Source: Salinivenus lutea (GTDB lineage: Bacteria; Bacteroidota; Rhodothermia; Rhodothermales; Salinibacteraceae). Taken from it: a stretch of DNA of 64,000 nt. Every line of letters starts with the position of its first letter. The stretch's first letter is position 1. The DNA is taken from the NCBI GenBank assembly GCA_002894685.1, contig NCRC01000006.1, positions 62,001 to 126,000 of the forward strand, given 5' to 3'. Under the pieces are notes generated by a model. That model saw nothing but the letters and a program-made list of their open reading frames with translations, had not been told where the DNA came from and searched no databases. Shown one piece after another: positions 7,784 through 15,865 of this stretch. The translations under genes and the position numbers were made by a program.

Positions 7784-9133
7784 CTACCGGTCGGAGTCTT
7801 CGCGTCCCGTGCGGCCGGACGAGGACGACTCTCCGTCGGAGTCCGACGAGTCTACCGACCGTCCGGACGACGAGGAGCCGGAATCGGACGACGCCCGATC
7901 CCTGATGGAACGGCCCGTTGTACCACGGGAGCGATCGCCTCCGGAGACGGATCGGTCGGCGGTCGCGGAACCGGCGGTTCGTCCCCGCCGACGCTCCAGG
8001 CGGTCGAGAAGCTCGGACGAACGCACGTCACTGAACGGCGAGTCGGATGCGTCGGAGGGGGACGCTCGACCGCCCGACCGGCTGCCGTACAGCTGTCCTC
8101 GGGCCGCCCGCCGAATCGTCTCCACACGCAGACCGAGGTCGCCCTCGGCCGCCCGGGACGGAGTGGACGACCGGCCGGAGGGACCGACGCGCTGCGTGTG
8201 CAGATGTTGAAGCAGGACCACTCGCTCTTGCGGGGACAGTCCCTCGCGGACGGATTCGGTCAACGACGCAACCTCTTCACTCGAGAGCGTCTCGATCTCC
8301 GAGGGCACGTCGAGCGTCGCCTCTCGGTCCTTCGACGAGGCGTCCGCAGACAAGAGGGCAGGGGCGTTTTCGCGCGGACGCTCTTCTTCCGAATTGAGGG
8401 TGTGGACGTTCGCACTGCGCTTCATCGTGGCACGCTGATCAGACAGCCGCGAGGCGACGGCGAAGGAGGCGCTCGGCCGGGAGGGGAGGGCCTGCGCCGG
8501 GTCGAAGGAGCCGGACGGAAGGAAAAAGAAATCCGCGGACGTGTACTGAAGCCCACTGCAGAGGCCTCCAAAGTTGGGGTCGTACGAATAGGGGCTGCAG
8601 TAGAAGCTCGCCGTACTGCGGACGCTATTTTGCGGGTTAATAAACGTGTCGATCCGCTGTCGGAGCTCGGCCAGGCGGGTGTACCGGAGATCGTACGTGG
8701 CGTAGAGAGGGTCCCCAAAGAAGTTTCCGTAGAAGCCCGGGTGGTCCAGCCTGAAGTTGTTGAGCCGTTCCCGGTACGTTGAGCGACTGATCTCACTGTC
8801 GGATCGCTCCTTCAGCAGGCGGGTCGCCTGCTTCACAAGGGCCCGGTCGGAGGCGTCCAGGTGCTCTAGGGCATAATGGTCAACGTCCTGGAAGAAGTCG
8901 TCGACGGCGTCTTGCGTGTCCGTGCTGGACGACTGCGTGCGGTCGGCGGCGTCGGAGGGCGGGGGCTCCTCCGAAACAGCCGGTGCGTCGGTCGTTGTCT
9001 GCCCCAGCGTGGACTCCGAGGAAGCCACCGTCCCGAGCTTCGTGTAACAGCCCGTCAGTGCCAAGGCGAGCACAAGGGTCGCAAAGAGAGGAAGTGCATT
9101 GCCCCGTGAGATTCCCCGAAAGAGAAATGACAT
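7784..9133 (-). CDS. Low-complexity lipoprotein of unknown function (paralogue-like to 6028-7425)
   Basis: 449 residues. The signal peptide (NALPLFATLVLALALTGC) ends in lipobox LTGC and the mature protein starts CYTKLGTV. A Ser/Thr/Glu-rich linker is followed by an ordered helical part (about 75-175: FFQDVDHYALEHLDASDRAL, LVKQATRLLKERSD, TRLAELRQRIDTF), a segment with aromatic and Cys residues (FYCSPYSYDPNFGGLCSGLQ), then a long disordered Ser/Arg/Asp tail (RSVDSSDSDGESSSSGRTGR). The helical part suggests oligomerisation. No known domain is recognised. The ATG at 9133 gives a compact signal peptide; an earlier start at 9166 is possible. Divergent from proS. Confidence 0.6.
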   Translation of the reverse strand: MSFLFRGISRGNALPLFATLVLALALTGCYTKLGTVASSESTLGQTTTDAPAVSEEPPPSDAADRTQSSSTDTQDAVDDFFQDVDHYALEHLDASDRALVKQATRLLKERSDSEISRSTYRERLNNFRLDHPGFYGNFFGDPLYATYDLRYTRLAELRQRIDTFINPQNSVRSTASFYCSPYSYDPNFGGLCSGLQYTSADFFFLPSGSFDPAQALPSRPSASFAVASRLSDQRATMKRSANVHTLNSEEERPRENAPALLSADASSKDREATLDVPSEIETLSSEEVASLTESVREGLSPQERVVLLQHLHTQRVGPSGRSSTPSRAAEGDLGLRVETIRRAARGQLYGSRSGGRASPSDASDSPFSDVRSSELLDRLERRRGRTAGSATADRSVSGGDRSRGTTGRSIRDRASSDSGSSSSGRSVDSSDSDGESSSSGRTGREDSDR

Positions 9134-9372
9134 ACCATTTTGCACCCATTTTGGGGAGACATGCACGGAAAGAATGAGATTTGATGAAGGGTGTTTCCAA
9201 AGAGGAGGCGGGGCGGGCCGACAGATCTGGAGAAACGACGAACACCGCGGATCGCCGTTGAAAAGCGCATCGGATGGGGCCTACGTTGGTACCTGTCCCC
9301 TTGCGGCCCCAGAGGGTGCTCCCCGGCCCGTGAGGCTTTTCCGTATCTGTTACACGAGACCACCCGACGCCC

Positions 9373-10845
9373 ATGGCCGACGCCGTCACTCCCCGCGACG
9401 AGGACTATTCGCAGTGGTATCAAGATGTGGTCCGCAACGGCCAGCTGGCCGAGAACTCGCCCGCCCGCGGGTGCATGATCATTAAGCCCAACGGGATGGC
9501 CCTGTGGGAGAACATGCGGGACCAACTGGACCAGATGTTCAAGGACACGGGCCACGAGAACTACTACTTTCCGCTCTTCATCCCGGAGCGCTTCATGGAG
9601 CGGGAGGCCGAGCACGTGGAGGGCTTCGCCAAAGAGTGCGCGGTGGTCACCCACTCGCGCCTCACGCAGGATGAGGAGGGCAACCTGATCCCGGACCCGG
9701 ACTCGAAGCTGGGCGAGAACTACATCGTGCGTCCCACCTCCGAGACCATCATCTGGGACACGTACAGCAAGTGGATCCAGTCGTACCGCGACCTGCCGCT
9801 GCTCTACAACCAGTGGGCCAACGTGGTGCGGTGGGAGATGCGGCCGCGCCTCTTCCTGCGCACCGCCGAGTTTCTGTGGCAGGAGGGCCACACCGCCCAC
9901 GCCACGCGCGAGGAGGCCGTCGAAGAGGCCGAGCGGATGCTGGACGTCTACACCACGTTTGCGGAGGACTACATGGCGATGCCGGTGATGCAGGGCCGCA
10001 AGACGGCCAGCGAGCGGTTTCCCGGCGCGGTGGACACCTACTGCATCGAGGCGCTCATGCAGGACGGCAAGGCGCTGCAGGCGGGCACCAGCCACTTCCT
10101 CGGGCAGAACTTTGCGAAGGCGTTCGACTGCACGTTCACCGACGAGAACAACGAGGAGTCCTACGTCTGGGCCACCTCGTGGGGCGTCTCGACGCGCCTC
10201 ATCGGCGGCCTCATCATGACCCATTCCGACGACCAGGGCCTCGTGCTGCCGCCCAAGCTGGCGCCGCATCAGGTCGTGATCGTGCCCCTCTTCTTCGACG
10301 ACGACCAGGAACAGCCGGTCATGGAGAAGTGCGAGCAGCTTCGGGAGAAGTTGGAGGACCAGGGCATTCGCGTGAAGATGGACGACAACCACACGCAGAG
10401 CCCCGGCTGGCGCTTCAGCGAGCACGAGGTGCGGGGCGTGCCGGTGCGCCTCGCCGTGGGCCCGCGCGACCTGGAGAACGACAACGTCGAGGTGGCCCGC
10501 CGCGACACGCAGTCGAAGGAGGTGGTGCCGCAGGACGGCATTGTGGACCGGGTGCTCGACCTGCTCGACGAGGTGCAACAGGGCCTCTACGACCAGGCCC
10601 AGGCGCGCTACGAGGACAACACCCACGTGGTCGACGACTACGACGCCTTCCAGGAGGTCATCGAGGAGGGCGGCTTCGTGTGGGCGCACTGGGACGGCAC
10701 CGAGGAGACCGAGGCCCGCATCCAGGAGGAAACGTCGGCGACGATCCGCCTCATTCCCTTTGACCGCGAGGACCACGAGACCGGCGTCGACATGGTCACG
10801 GGCGAGCCGTCCGAGGGCCGCGTGCTCTTTGCCCAGGCGTATTAA
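9373..10845 (+). CDS. proS: Proline--tRNA ligase, archaeal/eukaryotic-type (ProS type 3)
   Basis: 490 residues; charges tRNA-Pro. It lacks the editing insertion of the long E. coli-type enzyme and follows the short type-3 layout. Class II motif 1 region ([20 protein letters not shown]), motif 2 ([20 protein letters not shown], then EGHTAH) and motif 3 ([20 protein letters not shown], then [10 protein letters not shown]) are all present, followed by the anticodon-binding domain (about 290-400) and the C-terminal extension ending FAQAY. A C-terminal Tyr is characteristic of this type, where its carboxylate reaches the active site. The start ATG at 9373 gives the typical N-terminus with [12 protein letters not shown]. 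Confidence 0.96.
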   Translation: MADAVTPRDEDYSQWYQDVVRNGQLAENSPARGCMIIKPNGMALWENMRDQLDQMFKDTGHENYYFPLFIPERFMEREAEHVEGFAKECAVVTHSRLTQDEEGNLIPDPDSKLGENYIVRPTSETIIWDTYSKWIQSYRDLPLLYNQWANVVRWEMRPRLFLRTAEFLWQEGHTAHATREEAVEEAERMLDVYTTFAEDYMAMPVMQGRKTASERFPGAVDTYCIEALMQDGKALQAGTSHFLGQNFAKAFDCTFTDENNEESYVWATSWGVSTRLIGGLIMTHSDDQGLVLPPKLAPHQVVIVPLFFDDDQEQPVMEKCEQLREKLEDQGIRVKMDDNHTQSPGWRFSEHEVRGVPVRLAVGPRDLENDNVEVARRDTQSKEVVPQDGIVDRVLDLLDEVQQGLYDQAQARYEDNTHVVDDYDAFQEVIEEGGFVWAHWDGTEETEARIQEETSATIRLIPFDREDHETGVDMVTGEPSEGRVLFAQAY

Positions 10846-10964
10846 CTCGGACGGGACGCGGGGCCGGTGGACAGGCGGGCGGCGCGCAAGGGGAACACCC
10901 GTTCAGCGTGAGAAGTGCGTATGAACGCCTATGAATCACTGTTCGCCTTCTCCCTCCATCCCCC

Positions 10965-12278
10965 ATGCCGCCGTCCTCCCTCAATCCGTTTGGGTCCGAT
11001 GCCCCCGAGGACGCCCCCGACGATGAGTCGTCGGGGCAGGCCGCGTCGTCGCCGGAGGAGGCCCGGGCCGCGGCCGAAGACGCCCTGGCCCGCATTGAGG
11101 CGATGGCGGACCTGGACGAGGACCCGGACGAGGACAGCGGGGCGGCGTCTGCGCAAACCTCCGCGGAGGCGGCGAGTGCCGAGCCGTCGGGTGACCCGGC
11201 GGACGGGCCAGCCCCAGTCGGCGCGTCCGCGACAGGGGCCGATGTGGCGGACGGACGGCCCCCGGAGGATCAGTGCGAGAACTGCGGGGCCCTCCTCGAC
11301 GGCCCGTACTGCTCGCAGTGCGGACAGAAGGCCGCCGACCGCATCGTGCCGATCTGGCACATGATCAACGAGGGGCTGGAGGCCGTTGTGGAGCTCGACC
11401 TGCGGGTGCTCAAGACCCTCCCGAAGTTTCTTTTCCTGCCCGGTCGGCTCACGAAGGAGTACCTGAACGGGCGCCGGCAGCGCTACATCCGGCCCTTCCG
11501 GCTGTACCTGTTCGCCACATTTCTTCTGTTTACGGTCCTCGCGTTCACCACTACGGGCGGGATGGGCTTTCCCTTTCCCCCGGCGGCGACGACGGTCCCC
11601 GCCGACACGGCGCAGGCATCCACGGCGTCGGTTGTGCCGGACGGGACGGCCCCCACGGCGGCGGGCGCGAACGACACGATCGCCGCCCCGGAGGGACTTT
11701 CGGAGAGCCTTCCCGCACAGAGTGGAGAGGCGCGGGTCTTTGGGGACCAGGAGGCACGAAACCGGCTCGCGAACCAGATCGAGCAGGACACGAGCGATTT
11801 CCAGGTCCACCTGTTCGACGACCCGGCGACGAACGAGCGCCTCGAACACATCCTCCGCCGCAAGTCGGCGCAGACGGTCCGCAATCCGTGGGAATTCGTG
11901 GGCAGCATGATCGATCGGGGGCCGTACGTCATGTTTCTGGTGCTCCCGATCTTCGCGTTCCTCCTCAAGCTGCTCTATATCCGGCGCGGGCGGCTGTTCG
12001 TCGAGCATATGATTTTCAGCCTCCACGTGCACGCCCACGCCTTCTTCGCGTTTACTGTGGGCATTCTGATGGGGGAGTCGGACATTGGGTGGGTGAACAC
12101 GGCAGCGGTGTTTGTTGAGCTGTCGCCGCTCCTGTACGTCGTGTTGGCGATGCGGCACGTGTACGAGCAGGGGATAATCAAGACCGGCCTGAAGGCCTTC
12201 CTGCTTTTCGTGCTGTACTCCATCGTTCTGTCGTTTGGGCTGGTTTTTCTGCTCCTCCTCGCCCTTCTCCTGATGTAG
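10965..12278 (+). CDS. DUF3667 zinc-ribbon membrane protein
   Basis: 437 residues. The first 100 residues are acidic and low-complexity (DEDPDEDSGAASAQTSAEAA). A four-Cys zinc ribbon follows at about 103-121 (CENCGALLDGPYCSQCGQ), then a DUF3667 core (LRVLKTLPKFLFLPGRLTKE, YLNGRRQRYIRPFRLYLFAT) leading into about five membrane helices, with a long extracytoplasmic loop of acidic residues between the first and second (about 195-310). The family occurs mainly in Bacteroidota and has no known function. A PAP2-like membrane protein gene starts 30 bases downstream, so the two are probably co-transcribed. Confidence 0.78.
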   Translation: MPPSSLNPFGSDAPEDAPDDESSGQAASSPEEARAAAEDALARIEAMADLDEDPDEDSGAASAQTSAEAASAEPSGDPADGPAPVGASATGADVADGRPPEDQCENCGALLDGPYCSQCGQKAADRIVPIWHMINEGLEAVVELDLRVLKTLPKFLFLPGRLTKEYLNGRRQRYIRPFRLYLFATFLLFTVLAFTTTGGMGFPFPPAATTVPADTAQASTASVVPDGTAPTAAGANDTIAAPEGLSESLPAQSGEARVFGDQEARNRLANQIEQDTSDFQVHLFDDPATNERLEHILRRKSAQTVRNPWEFVGSMIDRGPYVMFLVLPIFAFLLKLLYIRRGRLFVEHMIFSLHVHAHAFFAFTVGILMGESDIGWVNTAAVFVELSPLLYVVLAMRHVYEQGIIKTGLKAFLLFVLYSIVLSFGLVFLLLLALLLM

Positions 12279-12308
12279 CCGGGGCCGCCCTCGTCCGCGT
12301 CCGCCGTC

Positions 12309-13136
12309 GTGCACGAGCGGCCAGGCCGGGGCGCGAGGAACACATTCGCTCTTCTCGCGGCATACGGGATCCTGCTCCTGATTGTCGTCTTTGAGGGGGC
12401 AACGCCGACTGTCGTCCTGCCGGAGGTGCTCACGCGTATGGAACTGCCTGGTCCCGATTCCGACGTCTCGGTGGGAAGAGACCCTGCGCCCGGGGTGGGA
12501 TTGTGGATTGCGGTTGTTGTCAGCTACGTGGTCAACCCGCTCGTGCTGCCGCCGGCGGTGTACGGGCTCGTGCTCGGGCATGTCGGCGCGCCGGGGGGCG
12601 AGATTGCCACGGGCGTGGGCATCGCGGCGTTCTTTCTGGCCGTGGTGCCGCTTGTGCACGTGGGGTGGATGCGGTGGCAGGGCCGGGTGGCCTCCCTGGA
12701 GATTCGAGACCGACGCAAGCGCACCGAGCCGTTTCTGGGCGTGCTGGCGGCGGGCGGGGCCGCCCTCGGGGCCATCGTTCTTGTTCAGGACGTGGGGCGC
12801 GGCCTGCTCATGGCGCTTGTTGGGTGTCACCTTCTCAATACGGGGCTCCTGTTTCTGATCACCACGCAGTGGAAGATTTCCGTTCACTGTGCGTCCGTGG
12901 CGGGGGCCCTGGGGACGCTCGTCTACGCCCGAATGCATGTGCCGGGGACCCTGTTGCGGACGGGCGCTGTGGCCGAGGCGGTGCTGCTGGCCGGGGCCGT
13001 GCTGGTGCCCCTGCTGCTCTGGGCGCGGGTGCGAAGCCGGGCGCACACGCTGGGACAGGCGACGGCGGGGACGGTGATGGGGCTTGTGGCGCCGTACGCG
13101 GAGCTGTACGTGATCGGGGCGGGCATGGCCGCGTAG
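12309..13136 (+). CDS. PAP2-like integral membrane protein (putative phosphatase)
   Basis: 275 residues with about seven membrane helices. Two segments recall the phosphatidic acid phosphatase type 2 active site: TQWKISVHCASVAGALGTLV (S-x-H, motif 2) and RVRSRAHTLGQATAGTVMGL (R-x-x-x-H with a following Gly, motif 3). The canonical motif 1 (KxxxxxxRP) is not clear, though RRKRTEPFLG at about 136-145 lies in the right place. If active it would hydrolyse a lipid phosphate or undecaprenyl-type pyrophosphate at the membrane. The start is a GTG at 12309; no ATG is suitably placed. It follows the DUF3667 gene by 30 bases. Confidence 0.55.
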   Translation: MHERPGRGARNTFALLAAYGILLLIVVFEGATPTVVLPEVLTRMELPGPDSDVSVGRDPAPGVGLWIAVVVSYVVNPLVLPPAVYGLVLGHVGAPGGEIATGVGIAAFFLAVVPLVHVGWMRWQGRVASLEIRDRRKRTEPFLGVLAAGGAALGAIVLVQDVGRGLLMALVGCHLLNTGLLFLITTQWKISVHCASVAGALGTLVYARMHVPGTLLRTGAVAEAVLLAGAVLVPLLLWARVRSRAHTLGQATAGTVMGLVAPYAELYVIGAGMAA

Positions 13137-13228
13137 CCGGGCCCCAGGAGCACGGACCGGAACTTTTCGTGGCCGGGCCGCTGTAGTGAATCTGTCCGGT
13201 TCGGTTCGCGTCTTCGGACCGGCCCTCA

Positions 13229-13236
13229 TATCTTTG
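13229..13236 (+). promoter_or_regulatory. Bacteroidota-type -7 promoter element upstream of the TonB receptor gene
   Basis: TATCTTTG matches the Bacteroidota -7 consensus TAnnTTTG exactly. It lies 98 bases before the receptor ATG, implying a 5' untranslated leader of about 90 bases. No good -33 TTG is seen upstream (the region is GC-rich), so the call rests on the -7 match and location. Confidence 0.5.
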
Positions 13237-13333
13237 GCTGCGCACGTGTTCTCCTGAACAGCACGACGTCCCGCATCGACGATCGGTACTGCTTCTGTTT
13301 TTCGTCTCCCCGCACTGCGCCTGTCCGTCCGCG

Positions 13334-15814
13334 ATGCGTGTTCTCTCCGCCCTGTTTTTCAGTGCGTGCTGTCTTTTTAGTGTGCTTCCCGTCCAGGCCC
13401 AGACGTGGGGCCGCGTGACCGGCACGGTGACGGATGCGGACGATGGGACGCCGCTGCCGGGCGTCACGATCGTTGTGCGCGGGACGGACTACGGCACGGC
13501 GACGAACCCGGAGGGCCGCTACTCGATGCGTCTGCCCACCGGGCAATACGCGCTCCGCTTCTCCTCGGTCGGCTTCGCGACGCGCACCGACTCGGTTGTT
13601 GTGAGGGAGGACGGACCGGCCCGCCTCGACGTGGCGCTCCCGCCCCGCGTGACGGAGATGGAGGAGGTGACGGTGGTCGACTCGGCGGGGGCCCAGGCGG
13701 CGGGCGTCTACCGGGTCGATCCGGAGGAGGTGCAGGACATTCCGACGCCCTTCAAGGACGGCTTCCGGGCCCTCAAGACCGTGCCGGGGGTGGCCACGAA
13801 TAATGAGCTCTCTCAGCAGTACTCCGTGCGGGGCGGGGGGTACAACGAGAACCTCATCTTCGTGAACGGCTTCGAGGTGTTTATGCCGTTCCGACCGCGG
13901 CAGGGGGAGCAGGAGGGCCTGGGCCTGCTCAACCCGGCCCTCGCGACGGACATGACGTTCTACACCGGCGGCTTTCCGGTGCGCTACGGCGGCAAGCTGT
14001 CCTCGGCGCTCGACGTGCAGTACGCCCAGCCCGAAGACCAATCGCTCACCGGCTCGGCTGACCTGTCGACCCTCGACGCGAGCCTGCACGCCCAGTCCTC
14101 CGCCCTCGACGGCGACCTGGGCTGGGCGGTGGGCGTCCGGCGCGCGCAGCCGGGCCGCTTCTTCGGGACGCAGGACCTGAAGGGCGACTACAGCCCTCAG
14201 TTTACCGACCTGCAGGGCTCGTTTGTGTACCGCCTCAGCGAGGCCGTGTCGGTGGAGGCGCTCGGCATCTGGACCGACAACGAGTTTGAGCTGGAGCCGG
14301 AGGAGCGGACGACCTACTTCGGCGTCATTAGCCTCGACCCCGAGCGGCCGTCCGATTTTAAGGCCCTTCGCTCCAACCTCAACGGGGCCCGCAACGACGG
14401 CTACCGGACCAAGGTGGCCGGGGTGCGCCTCAACACCGACCCCACCGACCAACTCCGCCTGCAGCACAGCCTCGGCTATTTCGGCACGCGGGAAACCGAG
14501 TCGTTCGACATTACGAGTGACCAGCGGGTCTGCCAGGTGGACCCCACCGGCGGCGCGACCGATGCCAACTGCTTCCTCATCGGGCAGGCCGAGCGCACCA
14601 GCGTGGCGGACAATGCAGTGGAGGTGCGGCGCCTGACGGGAAAGGGGCGCTACGAGTACACGTTGAACCGGCACGCGCTTGCGGCGGGCTGGCACGTGCG
14701 TGATTTGCACTTCGACGACCGCCTGAACGAGAAAACGGTGATCACGGGGCAGCGCGAGAGCGGGACGCAGGAGCGCATCGTGGTGGACAGCCTCCGCGAC
14801 CGCGCCGTCTTCAGCGAGCAGCAGGCCGGCTTTTTTGTGCAGGACGCGGTAGACGTCCTCCCGGAGCGCGACCGACTCGTGCTCACGGGCGGCGTGCGGT
14901 CCGACTACTACACCTTCAACGACGAGTGGACGGTGTCGCCCCGCCTTTCGGCCCGCTTCTCGTACAACGACCAGCTGACGCTCACCGGCTCGTGGGGGAT
15001 TTATCACCAGCAGCCGACCTACCGCGAGCTTCGGGGGACGCCGGAGGACGGGCTCTCCATTAGCGATGCCCTGAACCGCAACATCCGCTCCCAGCGGTCG
15101 ATGCAGGTGGTCGTCGGCGGCGAGTACTTCTTCCCGGACAGCCGGCTGTACCTGCGGGCCGAAGGGTACTACAAGGACCTCGACGACATCATCTCGTACA
15201 CCATCGACGACGTGCGTGTCGACTACTCCGGGCAGAACGACGCCGACGGCTACACCTACGGCCTCGACTTGCAGCTGCGGGGCGAGTTTGTGCCCGGGCT
15301 GGAGAGCCGCTTCAACTACAGTTTTATGGTGGCACGGGAGCGTTTTAAGGACGAGGTGCTGGCCAGCTACGAGGATCCGACGCTTCGGGAAAACCGGCAG
15401 GGCCTCATTCCGCGTCCCACCGACCAGCGCCACACCTTCTCGGCGTTTGTGCAGGACTACGTGCCGGGCGACGAGTCGTGGAAGCTGCACATCCGTCTGC
15501 TCTACGGCAGCGGCCTGCCCTACACCAGTACGAACCCGGGGCCGGAGATCAACGGGGCACAGTTCCGCATCCCGGGCGAGCGCATGGCCGGACGCCTGCC
15601 GGCGTACCGGCGCGTCGACGTGGGGGCGACGAAGGAGATTGAGATTGTGGAGGAGGGCCTCTCGGCGCCCGTTACGCTCGACCTCACGCTGGAGGTGCTC
15701 AATCTCTTCGACATGGACAACACGGTCGACTACTCCTGGACGCGCAACTTCCAGCGCGTGCCGAAGCGCCTCACGCCCCGCACGCTCAACGTGCGCGCCC
15801 ACCTCACCTTTTAG
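13334..15814 (+). CDS. TonB-dependent outer-membrane receptor with carboxypeptidase-like N-terminal domain
   Basis: 826 residues. A signal peptide (MRVLSALFFSACCLFSVLPV, cleavage AQA) is followed by a CarboxypepD_reg-like domain (about 26-112, VTGTVTDADDGTPLPGVTIV ... NPEGRYSMRLPTGQYALRFS), a TonB plug (about 125-240, DIPTPFKDGFRALKTVPGVA, YSVRGGGYNENLIFVNGFEV) and a 22-strand barrel. The C-terminal region has the expected aromatic strands (DLTLEVLNLFDMDNTVDYSW). It imports some ligand with TonB/ExbBD energy. It has no adjacent SusD-type partner, so it is not a standard SusC. It is convergent with the GH97 gene 51 bases away. Confidence 0.9.
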   Translation: MRVLSALFFSACCLFSVLPVQAQTWGRVTGTVTDADDGTPLPGVTIVVRGTDYGTATNPEGRYSMRLPTGQYALRFSSVGFATRTDSVVVREDGPARLDVALPPRVTEMEEVTVVDSAGAQAAGVYRVDPEEVQDIPTPFKDGFRALKTVPGVATNNELSQQYSVRGGGYNENLIFVNGFEVFMPFRPRQGEQEGLGLLNPALATDMTFYTGGFPVRYGGKLSSALDVQYAQPEDQSLTGSADLSTLDASLHAQSSALDGDLGWAVGVRRAQPGRFFGTQDLKGDYSPQFTDLQGSFVYRLSEAVSVEALGIWTDNEFELEPEERTTYFGVISLDPERPSDFKALRSNLNGARNDGYRTKVAGVRLNTDPTDQLRLQHSLGYFGTRETESFDITSDQRVCQVDPTGGATDANCFLIGQAERTSVADNAVEVRRLTGKGRYEYTLNRHALAAGWHVRDLHFDDRLNEKTVITGQRESGTQERIVVDSLRDRAVFSEQQAGFFVQDAVDVLPERDRLVLTGGVRSDYYTFNDEWTVSPRLSARFSYNDQLTLTGSWGIYHQQPTYRELRGTPEDGLSISDALNRNIRSQRSMQVVVGGEYFFPDSRLYLRAEGYYKDLDDIISYTIDDVRVDYSGQNDADGYTYGLDLQLRGEFVPGLESRFNYSFMVARERFKDEVLASYEDPTLRENRQGLIPRPTDQRHTFSAFVQDYVPGDESWKLHIRLLYGSGLPYTSTNPGPEINGAQFRIPGERMAGRLPAYRRVDVGATKEIEIVEEGLSAPVTLDLTLEVLNLFDMDNTVDYSWTRNFQRVPKRLTPRTLNVRAHLTF

Positions 15815-15865
15815 GCACGGAGCGCGCCCGGGGCTGAACGTGCGGATCCGCTGCGGCGCTACCGG

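Noticed and set aside
10929-13229. 766-codon minus-strand frame across the DUF3667 and PAP2-like genes
   Set aside because: Antisense shadow with Arg/His/Gln-rich composition. The plus-strand proteins have zinc-ribbon and membrane patterns.
13226-15802. 858-codon open frame on the strand opposite the TonB receptor gene
   Set aside because: A shadow of the receptor gene caused by high GC and codon bias. It is His/Arg/Val-rich, has no domain, and runs over the whole gene on the other strand.
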